Source of the DNA: Latrodectus hesperus
Lineage: Eukaryota; Arthropoda; Arachnida; Araneae; Theridiidae
DNA length: 64,000 nucleotides
Direction of reading: 5' to 3'
NCBI GenBank assembly: GCA_037975125.1
Contig: CM075862.1
Location: 18,715,338 to 18,779,337 of the forward strand
Shown here piece by piece: positions 1 through 12,355 of the stretch. Each line of letters starts with the position of its first letter. Positions within the stretch are counted from its first letter, which is position 1. The translations under genes and the position numbers were made by a program. Below the pieces are notes generated by a model. It ran no database searches, was not told the origin of the DNA, and saw only the letters and a list, made by a program, of their open reading frames with translations.

Positions 1-644
1 AAATTAATTTTTTTTTCAAGAAATACATTCTTCTATTTACATTCCTTGTGGTCCAATCCTCAAACAAGATTTTGGATTTGAAATTTCTATAACAAAGAAA
101 CGTAGTTTTGTAAATATAAGGAAAAGTAAAAAATATATAAGGATTTATATTCAACATCATTATTTTGCGCTGTTTTTTATGTTATTGGAAGTCTTTGCGT
201 TGTATATCATTGTTCGACAAAATATTTCAATGATATTTCGTAAATGTTTTGACTCTTGGGAATGAATTTATACTCTGAATAAATAATCATTATATTATAT
301 TGAATACCTATGAAATTAACTTTGAAATGTTTTCTGCACCTATTAGTTTATTATAAGAGCGATAGTTTATTTAAAAATTGAGAAACTGTTTAAAATATTT
401 ATTACATTTTCTGTTTTGAAACATTGTTTGTCGTTTGTTGTGTGTTTATGCTAGTTATAATAAAAGTTTTTACTACAATTTAAAAAAAATTACAAATAAG
501 AATCTTCAAAAATTATGTTTTTGCTAAGTTTGTTCATATTTGTGTTTTTATTCTTTTTAGGCATTATGAACTGCATAAAATGTTTTAGAAGAAAAAATTA
601 ATATTTTTTCTTAGAAAACCATGTTAAGATAATTTTTTTCCAAC

Positions 645-940
645 GGTGGGTATTTGAGTGATGAACACTATGCAACAAGGTCAGAACGACACGGCCAGAA
701 ACTGCTACTCATTTGTCGTTACCCAGCGGGCACCTGACTAGTCACGGAGGCGAGTAGTGTTGCCCGCGCCATACCATTACAAACCCGTTTATAGGATGGG
801 CCACATTCATACATCAACAACAGAAGAATGGACAGAGAAAACAAAGAAAGAAAGAAACATCCATGCTCGAATCGGGATTCATACCCGGAACCCACAGCTC
901 AGGAATCAGGAGCGCTTACCACTCAGCCATCGGTCGGCAT
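645..940 (-). mobile_element. tRNA-derived SINE, minus strand
   Basis: On the minus strand, a tRNA-like head at about 865-940 has an A box (TGGCTGAGTGGTAAGCGC, complement of 912-929) and a B-box-like GGTATGAATCC (complement of 875-885). A ~200-base GC-richer body follows toward 645. Short open frames here are incidental to the higher GC content. The element lies just outside the left arm of the large inverted repeat. Its body does not obviously match the other SINEs in this window, so it is probably a separate family. No target-site duplication was found. Confidence 0.72.
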
Positions 941-959
941 TATATTAATATAATAAAAT

Positions 960-2150
960 TAGCAATTTAAAGATGTATATGTTACAGTGAAAGTGATTAA
1001 TCTGGTGATTGTGTATAATCACCAGTGATTATTCATAACCACCACTAAACTCAAAAAGTGTGATAAATAATTGAATATCTATCCCTTTTACTAGTAAATA
1101 TACATAATCCTCAACTCATAATGAGGAATGTAAATTCAAAATATTTTGTTAACGAATGATAATTTAATTCAAAAAAATATTTTGAAGTTACATTAAATAT
1201 TCCATTCTTAACAATTTGAAGAACATCATGATGATTTTGAAAGAAATTTACAATAATTTTTCAATTTAAATAATAGTGGGTTTTTTTGCACGTTTTATAA
1301 GTAGGTATTTTAAAAACAGATGTATAAGATGATAGCATAAATCATATATTTGGCGTAAAAAGTTTTGAAAAATATTAAATGATTTAAATAATTAAAAGTA
1401 AAATAAAAACTAGCTTGTTATTTCAATAAATATTTTATTTTTCTGTAAACAAAGCAATGTTTTAAATTAAAAATTAAATAGCACTCATAGATGTTTTTTA
1501 TCAACTAAAAGCAATGAAAAAGAAAACATTTAGATTATTAGAATTAATAAAAAATGGTTTCCATATCAAAGCATACTAAACCTGTATCCTAAAAATAGTA
1601 TTTATTTATATTTCCTTGTAGGTTAATTTATTTAGATACATTAGAGTATTTTGACATTTCGAATTATGCAATTTTTCCTGATTTTTTTGTTATTTCTACT
1701 TATCAAACTTGCTTTCTGTCTTTAAAAAACATCGTTAACATTTCTGAGAATTTCAGAAAATTGATTTTCTAACACAATTTCAAAGTGATAATGCCTAATC
1801 AGGAAAATCCTGAAGCAAAATAAAGTTTGCTTTTGCTTCGCAAATTGGGAACTGATTTCTGGTATACCACTATGAAAGTTTTGTCCCTAAAATATAAAAA
1901 AATTTTTTGAATTTTTTGCTATCTGTACTTATCAAACTTGCTCTCTGTCTTTAAAAAACATCGTTAACATTTCTGAGAATTTCAGAAAATTGATTTTCTA
2001 ACACAATTTCAAAGTGATAATGCCTAATCAGGAAAATCCTGAAGCAAAATAAAGTTTGCTTTTGCTTCGCAAATTGGGAACTTATTTCTGGTATACCACT
2101 GAGAAAAGTTTGTCCCTATATAAAATATAAAAAACTTTTTTGAATTTGTA
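960..2150. repeat. Left arm of large imperfect inverted repeat
   Basis: The reverse complement of this stretch aligns through many blocks with 4525-5735. Clear anchors are 1000-1110 with about 5560-5670, 1200-1330 with about 5330-5470, 1380-1440 with about 5260-5330, 1500-1640 with about 5035-5165, and 1700-2100 with about 4525-4710. Divergence is substantial, with many small indels, so the event is old. This arm also carries a private 229-bp tandem duplication. Confidence 0.82.
1680..2137. repeat. Two-copy tandem repeat, 229-bp unit
   Basis: A ~229-base unit occurs twice head to tail (about 1680-1908 and 1909-2137). For example, the word TATCAAACTTGC begins at 1701 and again at 1930. The two units are nearly identical, so this duplication is much younger than the inverted repeat that contains it. 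One diverged counterpart lies inverted at about 4525-4710. No coding potential is visible. Confidence 0.93.
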
Positions 2151-2399
2151 ATATCACCTCTAATAAATATTTGGATCACTTCATGCTCTATCTACGTAGG
2201 GTACTTGTAGTTTAACTATGTCATCAATGTTAAAAAAATACTTAAGATTTAAATCTTTCCACATCTTTCTTGCCAGCGATTCAAAACTTTCTTTATTTTA
2301 TTTTCTTTCATAACTTTCTTTATTTTTCCATAACTTTCTTTTTGTATATTTTTTACTTGTTCTTGTCTAGTTAAAATATCTGCTAGGTTCAAACGGATC

Positions 2400-3240
2400 A
2401 GTTCATCATTCTCATTCTAAACCGCAAAATAATTTGCAAGTACAGAGTCGTTCAGCAATAGATTATTAATCTTTTAACATTAGAATCATCTTCAATTTCC
2501 CAGTTAGTTTTATCAGGAGCATTGCTAAATGTTCCTATCAAAAGCTTAATAGCTTCTTTGTTTCTAAAAATATTTGATAGAGTCATTTGAGAAAGAAAAA
2601 CATTTCAAATTTATAGGAATTCCAAACATTGCTTCAAAAGCAGTACACTTGATACTTTGATAAAATGACATATTTAACGTAAGTTGTCAAAAAAATTTCT
2701 TGGCGAACATTTACTGGTTTTATTTTTCCAATCAAGAAGTTACCACATTTTCAACAATTTAACACTGAACGATCTTATACTCTGACTGTGCCTAGATTTT
2801 ACAAGTATAATTTTCCAATTCAGCCACATTATACAAGCGTCTTTCATGAACTCATTTACTGAACTCGAGATCATTTTCATTTTGAAGAGTACTGGAACCC
2901 AAATATGGAAAAATGTCATTGAAGTGGTATACAATTTCTGCACGTTTCTCTTTTATTGAGTTCAACTGTATGAATTTTTTCACGTAGTCTTGATGATTAA
3001 ATATAAATTTGAAAACATTTTATGGTTGCAGCTTCATGTCAGTTGAATAAATTTGCATTTTGAGTTCTTTTCTTTGAAGACCGAATTTTTTCTTGGGTAC
3101 TTTGACTTCTTTTGAAAACTTTCCCACAAATTAAATAAATTATCACTGTCTCACTAGTTACCATTTTGTACTTTTTGAAGTTCTTTTAGCATTCTGTTTC
3201 TGCTATCATGGCTAATTGATAAATGTGTTTCATAAATTAT
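2400..3240 (-). pseudogene. Decayed retroelement-type integrase (KRBA2-like)
   Basis: Reading the minus strand from about 3135 toward 2860 gives one frame with a single in-frame stop. It has a basic KVPKKKFGL stretch, then FNHQDYVKKFIQL, KRAEIVYHFNDIF and a degraded LQNENDLEF where related proteins have LQSDNGREF. Farther on, in other frames, come SRHSQS (family KPRHSQSQGSVER) and a tail resembling SPYEAMFG. This is the order of the retroviral-type integrase core (rve, DDE) in arthropod proteins annotated as KRAB-A domain-containing protein 2. The first catalytic Asp region is unclear, the second is lost in NENDLEF, and stops and frameshifts break the rest. It lies in the spacer of the large inverted repeat. 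Assignment rests on motif memory; a gypsy-like origin is also possible. Confidence 0.62.
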
Positions 3241-4525
3241 GGTAACTGTTTCTATAATGATATTGAATGAAAAAAACTTACTTAAATCAAATGAATCCGA
3301 CATCAACAAAAACCTCTAATAACAGTTAAAAACCTATATCTCATCATAATAGTAGTCATGCCAAATAATCGGAATGAATTTTCAAAACATTATGTTCTTT
3401 TATCGCATTCCCAATAACGAGTTACATTACTTTATTAACTAACCAGCAAATGGGATAAATGTTCAAAAATCTATAGCGTTTACCAAATGGGATGGTGTTT
3501 ATGGTTACTTTCCCTGGCATTTATCATAATTATTTATTGATAATTATACGTAACATAAAAAATCTTGAAGTTTATTAGAGTTATGCTGCAATAAGCTTCT
3601 AATAAAAAAATGGTGCACTTTAAAGTAAGTTCGATGACATCTTATTTCCCAAGTGATTTTATAAAATATCTTAGAACCGAAGAAGAAATTCAGGCTTTAA
3701 TATAAATAGTTTAATATCTCTTCTCATGAAATCAATAGAGAAATTAAAAATAGTTCGAATGGAAGAATTAATGATCAATTGCTAAATAACTGTTTACCTA
3801 TAATTGCATTTGTAATTTATAATGAGAATTTTGGATCCGAGGCATCTCTTCAACAGCATCTCTGTTGCCTCGACCCTCTTCAGCATCGACCCCAACTGCT
3901 GCCATGACACCCTCTATATGGAAAAAGCTAAAGTTGTGGTCATGGCAGTGCTCCATTTCTTTGGTACCATATGACTTTTCTTTTTTTACCTTTTCTTTTA
4001 TTTTCTTTTTGCACTTGTCACACGACAACAACAACGAGAATTTTAAAGTATTAACTTTTAATAAGACAAGTAAGAAAATACAGAAAATGTGCTAAAGAAA
4101 GTTTAGAATTAAAGGCAAAAATAACATTGAATTTTTCAAATCTTAAATGTTTTTCGGGTAATATGGATGACACAGTGAAATTACAAACACCAGAAGTGTG
4201 AGAAATGCAAAATTGCCTCTAGAGGGCGAACAATAATTAGTCAGTTGATGTGCGTTGACCGTGAGATGCGGTCAGAGAATGGCTAAGCGCAATATTAAAT
4301 AAATTTGTTATTTGTTACTGAATTGCAGTACTTTACTTAAACGTCCTGACATGGTTATGTGTATAAGTAATCTTAATAAAATATTGGTTAAATGAATGCA
4401 TGCACATTAACAGAAATATGTAAATCAAAAACTGATTTATATAAAATTCATTAGTGATGATATTAGGCATTCAAAATGGAGGCATTTATTATTTAGGAAC
4501 AAAACAACCAAAACATTTTTAATGT
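3240..4525. other. Inverted-repeat spacer, no recognised gene
   Basis: AT-rich spacer between the integrase remnant and the right arm. A GC-richer island lies at about 3830-3980. Both strands there have ~77-codon open frames, but neither shows a domain I recognise and both end in low-complexity Lys-rich or Phe-rich sequence. A second small GC-richer patch lies at about 4205-4290. I assign no function. Confidence 0.5.
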
Positions 4526-5735
4526 TATACCAGAAATATGTTCTCAATTTGTAAAGCTAAATTAATTTTGCTTGAGGATATCCTAGATGAAGCAATATCA
4601 CTTCATCTTATTAGAAAATTAACTTTCTGAAAGTCAATGATATTAACGATAGGTTTGCAAGACAGAGTACACATCTGATAAGTACAAATATAAAAATCTG
4701 GAAAACTGTAATACTAAACGTTCTCATTGCTTATCCCTCTTTATTTATATAAACTAAACCATGTCGCAAAAATAGATAAAAATCAACATCCCCTGAATCA
4801 ACAGTGGCGATTGATCTATGGTAAGAACAAGAAGCAGCTTCAGTTCTGGGAGGAACCACGATGGCTGAAGTCTGATGCATCATCATGATGTTTGCTAAGC
4901 TTTAACTGGGCAAAATAGAGTAACCCTACCAGGAGAAAACTCTCCCGACATACTTTATAAGCCCTGTCCAGGATCACCTTCCCACCACATTGGAGCAGCA
5001 AAGCAGGACTTGGGAAAGAAATATTCTAGTCTAATGCATCTAAATAAGTAGCTTACAAGTAAGTGTATATATTTATTTTTTTTTGAAACGTTTAATTTTG
5101 TTTTACTAGAACAAATTTTTTATAAATTCTAACAATATAAACTATTTTCTTTTTCCAGGTTCTTCAGTTAGTAAACATAAAAATTATCTATAAGTACTAG
5201 TACTAGTTAGTATTTAATTTTATATGTTCTGTTTTATTTAAATACATATAAAAGGAAAGTATTTACTGGAATAATAAGATAATCTTAATTTTACTTTTAA
5301 TAGTTTTGATTTTTTTTAATAATTTTACGCGAGATGTATGACTTAAGCTATTATCTAATTCTTAAAATATCGACCGAAATAAGTGTGCAAAAGGGCCTTT
5401 GTTATTTAAATTTTTAAATTTAAATATTATTATGAGATTATAGTCTAAGTCATCATGATGTTCTTTAAATTCTTAAATGTTTTAATACTGTTTGAAAATA
5501 TTTATTTTTTCGAAAAGATCATTTCTTTACAATTCACATTTTCCATTAGGAGTAAAAGTTTATATTATGTTTACCAGTAAAAGTGATAAATATTCAATAA
5601 TTTACACTCTTACTGAATTTTGTGATGATTATGAATTATCACTTGTTATAATATACAAAATCACTGCTTAATCAGATTTGCCATAACATATAAATATAAA
5701 ATTTTTAAATGCATTAAGAAATCATAATTTGGCAT
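4525..5735. repeat. Right arm of large imperfect inverted repeat
   Basis: Inverted counterpart of 960-2150. It carries one diverged version of the 229-bp unit at about 4525-4710. It is interrupted at about 4725-5018 by GC-richer DNA absent from the left arm. The outer end (from about 5520) is also the beginning of long direct repeat copy A, so this sequence exists in three relatives in the window: inverted at 960-1110, here, and at about 48000-48250. Confidence 0.8.
4725..5018. mobile_element. ~290-bp GC-richer insertion in right arm
   Basis: Aligning the two arms shows this segment has no counterpart on the left. The flanks (AAAACTGTAATACTAAACG before, ATATTCTAGTCTAATGCATC after) align with adjacent left-arm sequence around 1640-1680. 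It is clearly GC-richer than its surroundings, with blocks such as CCACCACATTGGAGCAGC. No tRNA boxes, TIRs or coding motif were recognised, so the type of element is unknown. Confidence 0.6.
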
Positions 5736-7409
5736 AAATGTTTAATTGGGTTACTGATAATTAATGTTTTGCGTAAATAACAACTAAATTATGTTACTGA
5801 ATGTGTATTTTTTATATTATGTATTGTTTAAAATATAAATAAATTATCATTATATATATTCTAGTATTTCATTATAAAAATTAATGATATTTATTGTGTT
5901 ATTCTGTTAAAATTTAGTATGTGGATAATATAGATCAAACATGAAACTAACAGCATTATTTTAAGAATAAAACACCTTCTTATATAGTTTATTTGCTTGA
6001 AGTACATTTAAGGTGATAAAAATCATAAATCTCATGTTTATTTCAAAATACCTTCAGTAAGAAAATGTTTTAAATAATTTTTTCTTTCCAACTTATATCA
6101 ATAAAAGCATTAAAATTATTTCATTTAATTTAACAACGCATTGAAAATTTTAGAATATTTAATGGGTCATTTATGTTTGGAAAGGAGGAGGTAATTTAGT
6201 GTCCATTTATGAAGGAAGTACTCCATTTTATTTTTAAAAAATTGAAAGATAAAACTTTGCTTTTGTTGCAATTTTTTGCTTTTCTGATGTTACTTAATGA
6301 TGCTGAAAACAAAGCTTAGTAGCAATTTATAAAAACTATTTTTTAATGCTATTTTGCTTAATCAATTATTATTCAACATATTGGACGGCCAATAAAAATG
6401 CATTTTGTTATTCATGAAAAAAAAAGCCTTATCTTCATAAGCAGGAAACTACAAGAAAAATTTCAATTTCTTGAGGCTTTCGAAAACTGAATTTTTTAAG
6501 TTTTTTGTTACAATATCTATTTTTAAATCAATTCATATATATGAGACAGTTTGAAATGTATACTATATTTTCTTCACAAAATTGAAATTACAGCTTATAG
6601 TTACTTATTCATTTAATTAAAAAATATATGCTTAAATAATAAATCAAACATTAATAACCGTTAATTTAGAAAAATATTTGAAAATGTTCGTAATAAGTTG
6701 GTGAAAAGCAATATTAATGGGAATTTATGCATAGGTCACTCATGAAAGATATTGTAGTTGTCCAAGTAACGGAAAGAATAAGTTTTCTAATACAGAAAAA
6801 TATTGACATGTAAGCATCAAAATCTTTACAAATATTAAATTGAGCATGAGTAAATGGATTTATTCTCATTGAATTAGAATTCACAAGTTTTTAAAATAAT
6901 ATCTGAACAAACAAATGTATTTAATGATTATATTTTTGTTCATTTTTCTATCTACGATTCCTTGAAATTTACGTTAATGCATTATGCAAAAATCTTTTAT
7001 GTTAGATGAGATGCTATGTACATAATTTTTGATAATTTTTTATACTCATAAAATATGACTGAAAAGCTTAAAACTACTTTCTGAAAGAGTAAAATGTTAA
7101 TAGATTAAGCACATGTTTCGGTACTAAAATATGTTTCATTTTAACGTATACTTTTAAAAGTAACTGTATTTTGAGTAAAAATATCACGTATTGGGTTATT
7201 ATTTCTTTTACTTATTTTCAACTATTTTTAAAACTCTTTGGTACACATTATACTGTTGCATTTGTATCTTTTTAATACTATTCATTTTTCGAAATGAAAA
7301 TAAAGTATCTTTCTTTTGTTTCAATATAAAACTTGTTGTTGTGACTTATTCCCAAAGGTCTAGTTGCAAGCAATACCATGTCCAGAAAGTTTTCAATCCT
7401 AAAAAGTCA

Positions 7410-8780
7410 TAAGCAAAAAGAGGGGAAGTAACAAGGTCCTCATAACAAAACAATACCCAGTGGAGGAGATGTTCAGGAAAGGCCTGTAAAAAATTGCACT
7501 TGGTGCTCTCAAGATAATATTTCTGCCCATCAATATAAATAAAGTTTCTTATACTTATACTGATAAGCCTGCTGATGGGGCATTGGACAGCTCTATCACT
7601 TCCAATTTTATAAAAATTGTAATTAATATTAGCTCTTTAAAATAGTTAATATTAATGATATCCAGTAATTGGTTCAAAATACTGATTTTTGACATCACTC
7701 CTAAAATGAGTTTTTCTTTCCTTTAGAATTATAAGAAACTTTCAGTTCTCTATTGTGAATTCACAAGAGTTTCCTTCAGTCAAGTCACATTCATCGTTCG
7801 AAAAATTTCAATATTTTTGATAAATATATATAAGTCATTGAACAAAAGTAAAAAAAAATGTAGTTGTTTTAAAAATTGTGTTTGATAAATGAACGTATAA
7901 GGAATTTTTATTCCTGAATAGGTAGACATTGAACATTAATTGATATTAATTACATTATTGTTGCAAATTATGTGACTAAATTCTGTAAAATTCATAAGTA
8001 CATTCTTCTTTTATAATGGGTTCAACAGGCAAGGCATCTTTGTTAAAAACATTTTACAAAGCTCCATATCCAAAATAACGTAGCTCCTTCGGTTAGGGTC
8101 TCTCACTTTGTTCATTAAGTCAGAAAGGTCTTTATGTAGCTAAATAATTGTTTAGTATCCAAACTGTCTAAAGTAGTCAATTGAATACGTGTAAAGTTAT
8201 CACATTCATATACAAGATGATATACCGTTTTTTTTCTTCCAGGCCATTTTCTACGTTAAGGTCTTATTGAAAAAAGTTCCATCATAGGAATTTGTTTTCC
8301 TCAACCAATCTAGAGAGGCAGTCATGCTATTAATAGCTTCTTGCTGTTTTATTAATAATCCAACAGTGGATGGGGGAGATGTTATTTCTACCTCTGGTGC
8401 CGATTGGATAATTTATATTCCTTTAGTTAATTTTCTTATTTTGAAACGACAAGTCTTCCTCAGCGATTTCCTTTGCATGAATCTCAAGAAATAAGGCCCA
8501 CCAAGTGTTGTGTGAATTACCGAATTTGGCAAGGTACTCCAGCAGTTTGCCAGTTGCACTAGAGACTTCGTGAGGACAATATAACCAAAAATTGTCATTC
8601 ACCTAAGGCATGGATTGCATAACGCCAAGGTTATGGGAGGGAGCTCATGGCTTCTAACAAAACTTTAATTTAAGAAAAAGAGAAAAGATTTTTACCGGTC
8701 CACCCTCTTGCCGGCTTGCCTGTTAGCTGCTTAAGCTCCAATTCAATCATTCTAACGTTTATTCATGGAAATGTTTATAG
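7410..8780. other. Unassigned GC-richer insertion(s) in copy A
   Basis: GC-richer DNA at about 7410-7600 and 8030-8770 has no counterpart found at the equivalent place in copy B (after about 50150), suggesting inserted elements. On the minus strand, 8598-8413 is open for 61 codons, and other frames give coding-looking pieces such as LFLEIHAKEIAEEDLSF and EENKFL, interrupted by stops. This resembles a decayed transposon gene, but I do not recognise the family. The 7410-7540 piece, next to a short plus-strand open frame, is also unidentified. Confidence 0.42.
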
Positions 8781-11666
8781 TCAGAATGATTGAAATTTTA
8801 GACATTTACACGAGTAAGTTATTTCAACATATTTGAAAATCATAATTAAATGAATGAAACTTCCTGACTTACATTGATTGATATTGTAAATTTCTAATGG
8901 CTGATAATCAAATTAGTAATAGATAAAATCAGCTTTAGAGAAATAAAAAATATGAAATAACAGAAAATACAAATCTAAACTACATTCTATATAGGTCGTA
9001 TATAGTAAATATTTTTTTCTTTCTTATTCGTTTTTGGAATACATTTACAATTTTTAACAAGACGAAAAGTGGAATCAAAACCGAAAGCTATTGAAAATAT
9101 AAATCAAATCAAAATGATTTAAGATATCCTAATATATTGTTATGAAGTGCAGGAAAACCAGGAAAATATTCAACACTATTTCTGACAGATGTGGATGCAG
9201 AAATCAGAAACGATCCCCGTATTTTCCGATATTTAACAGTAGTTGAGACCAAATGTTTTCTTTCAAAGTAAAAATATTTGAAAATTATTTTAAGAATTAT
9301 TTTCAAATTTTAAAATAATTATTTGTTTTACACTTTCAGACAATATTTAATTTTCAGATGAAAATAGTACAAAATCATATTGTGAGATATGTAATAAATC
9401 GGTTAGAAAAGCTATTTTCCAAGTCTGTATGAAATAGCATAAAGTATGTACATCAAATCAATATATACATTGAACTTAATAAATGATTTGGTCAAAAAAT
9501 TATTAATGAACAGTTTTTAGTTTCTACGTAAATATAAAGTATTTATTTATTTTCTTAATGGAATATCAGAATTAATTAGCATTTAATTCATTGCAACTGC
9601 TTTATGAAGTTCAATTTTATCAGTTTTTCATAAATTTACACAGCGAGTTAAAATTAATCTTCTATTTTTAACAAGTTTTTATTTATCGTTATACTGAATA
9701 AACTCTTAAAGAGAAATTTATTAAAACCTTTTAAATTTCTCGGTTTAAATGATAGAACTTAGAATGATCACACATTTAAATGAATCCAAGTTGTTACAAT
9801 GGGAGAGCAATTAACAATCATAAGTACAAATGCAAATATTTTTTAAATATTGTACTTTAAAATATTCAAAGCCGAAAATATTCAAGTTGTTTTTCGTTAG
9901 TTAAATCAATATCAGTAGATTATTTTTTAATAAAAGACTTGGCTGTTTTATTTTGCGAATAATTTTTAAGATTATTTATAATTATATAACTATTGTTTCA
10001 CACTCTCACAAACCAGTATGTTTATTAGTCATTTTTATTGTTAAAAATAAAGGACTAATTCCCAACTAACGCATCATTGTTTAATTCGATAAGAAAAAGT
10101 TAGGTGTTAAATGGAAAAGTAATATCATTCACGAATTTTATATATTCATTTATTATTCATTATTTTAATTTCTCGATAATTATTAGTATATAAAATATAA
10201 AATATTAAGTAAATTCTTAGTAAGTAATGTATTTAACTTTTCTCACAAATAGAAATATCTTCTCTAAATAAATTTGAAATAGATTTTATATGCATGCCTA
10301 AAAGATACATTATATAAAACATTAAAGATAAACTATTCCTCAAAATGTGTCAACAACAAGAAGTATGAAATCCCCTAAGCAAAAAAGGATTATAATTTAC
10401 TAGTGTTTTTTTATTTAGGTAAATCACACATTACTATTTTCTGATACAGTTATTCAGCTTATTTTCAAATACCTAAATACGATAATTTTATAAAGCTAAT
10501 ATATAAAATATTATTTTTCATTAGATAAATTACATATCAACTAATCATCAGCTAATAAGTACTTTGTTCTTCTTTATAAAAACGTTTTTCACTGCTTTCA
10601 AAAATTCTGAAATGAAGCATAAATACACAGTTATAGATGCTGTTATTTTAGTGTTTAAGTATTTAAAAAAGTAATGTACATATGGAAGTAATGAGAAGTA
10701 TTTCGTAAAGTGGCATTTAGTTTGATAAGTTAAAATAAATATTTCAAAATTACAACTTTTTGTGTATTAAAATAGATTTAATGTATACTTTCAAAACATT
10801 GTAATCTAATAATTTACCCAAAATATACCAAGTAATATTTATGACAATGTAAATACTTTACTGTATTAATGACGTTATTTATATGAAAATAATTTTGTAA
10901 ACAAGTTTTAGAATTGAAAAACATGTTCAATCATGCAGTTTAATCGTGATTATACTGCTTATAGATTTGTACTGCAGCAAAAATCATAATTTATCTAAAA
11001 CAATTTTTTATTAATAATTTAATGATGAGGAATTATGAAACATAAAAAAAGTGTATTTCAACTTCTTTTTAAAATGTTTACATTTTTTGGTGTGCATTAC
11101 ATTTTATGGCAATAATAATCTCTTATAGATTTTCTTATTAACCTGCAAAATTATTTAAAGAAAATTTCCTTTGGTAGCAAAAATCAAAGGATTTATATAA
11201 TCAGAAAACAATGTCAATAGCTGTTGAGTAGGTATGATAGAAATGTTAATTGATTTTGCTTATATAACATTTTTATGCATTTCCACAAATTATAATGATT
11301 TTAATACTAATTTAAATAGTATGCTGAATTTGAATATATTATTTAAATCAAAATCATTTCATACATAGTAATTTGGTATTCAATCACTTTATATAAAATT
11401 ATTATACGATTATTACTCTACCATTTTCCATAAATATTTTCGCAATATTTTATGGAAAATGGTTCGTACTGAAATAATTTTAAATGACTATGCTAACTTT
11501 ATTATTTAATTACGTTCTCTCTAAGAAACTGTGTGCTTAACACATATCATTAACGTACATTTTTATAAAACGGCCATTGGCTCTTAACTTACTTATGAAG
11601 AACTGTATTCAAAGAAGAAAATTGAAACTCAGTTTAATATGGCATATCTCATCTTCACATCACTGG

Positions 11667-12059
11667 TGGTCCGGGGTAGCCTAGTGGTTAGGGCATCGGC
11701 CTTCCTTCCGGAAGGGCGGGGTTTGATTCCCGATGCAGCCACAGACTCTCCGAGTACATGCGATATACGTGCTCGTTAAATCCGTGGAATCGAAAGTCCT
11801 GTGATTGGTAACTGAGCAGTTACTATAGGTGAAATGGTTTGGAAAAAATTTCCTCCTCCTTCAGATCACTGTCAAAATTTAGGGAGTGGATCCTCTGGTG
11901 GTACCATCTATCGGAGGATTTGCTGAGCAAAGTCGACTTTCCCCTTTGTGGTGCTCTAATTAAAATGAAAGTAGCTCCCTATTGACTTAAATTTGCATAG
12001 CCAAGGCATAGCGAGCTTGGCTTGTCCAAGTGTCATAAGCAGCAGCAACAACAACAACA
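11667..12059 (+). mobile_element. tRNA-derived SINE with (CAA)n tail
   Basis: The tRNA-like head has A box TAGCCTAGTGGTTAGGGC (about 11677-11694) and B box GGTTTGATTCCC (about 11720-11731). A ~300-base body follows, ending in AGCAGCAGCAACAACAACAAC. The element abuts a LINE 3' fragment that starts where the tail ends. No counterpart is visible in the matching part of copy B, so it inserted after the long duplication. A short target-site duplication could not be established. Confidence 0.85.
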
Positions 12060-12355
12060 TTGGTACACAGGAACATTCCCTGACACACGACTGAATATAA
12101 ATGGGACCGTAAGTCAGACTGATTTGACTAGGCTAACATGTGGTAACGGTAAGTGTATTTCCTTTGATAGTGGCACGAATATCTACCCTTCTTGTAAAAA
12201 TGCTGGGAATACCTAGCCACATCTGATCATATTCTGGGATACAACTTTCTTTCTAAGATAGAATTAACATCCAATCCATTTATTATTCTAGATTTTTTAT
12301 TGGTTACCAAACTTTTGAAGCTGATCTGATATCTGTGAGATATGTAGATGATAAG
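12060..12355 (+). pseudogene. Jockey-like LINE 3' fragment (ORF2 C-terminus)
   Basis: The extreme C-terminus of a non-LTR retrotransposon polyprotein, downstream of RNase H. The first frame reads DLTRLTCGNGKCISF and YPSCKN, the zinc-knuckle-like segment. After a frameshift near 12210 the second frame reads SDHILGYNFLSKIEL and LDFLLVTKLLKLI, then a stop at about 12340. The family pattern is LARLRSGH...F..C..C......HIL.C...L.LDFL....LMDL. No RT or RNase H is present, so the copy is severely 5' truncated. A second member lies inverted at 22215-22600. Confidence 0.7.

Noticed and set aside
757..948. 63-codon plus-strand ORF
   Set aside because: Lies antisense across a tRNA-derived SINE; opened by its GC-richer sequence.
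1680..2137. CRISPR-like array
   Set aside because: Only two units of 229 bp with no spacers, in eukaryotic DNA.
3798..4095. Overlapping ORFs on both strands
   Set aside because: No domain on either strand, low-complexity ends; not reported as a gene.
11667..11745. Possible tRNA gene
   Set aside because: tRNA-like head continues into a ~300-bp SINE body and CAA tail.
11661..12070. Target-site duplication for the 11.67-kb SINE
   Set aside because: Flanks share only a short imperfect CACTGGT/CATTGGT; not enough to call.
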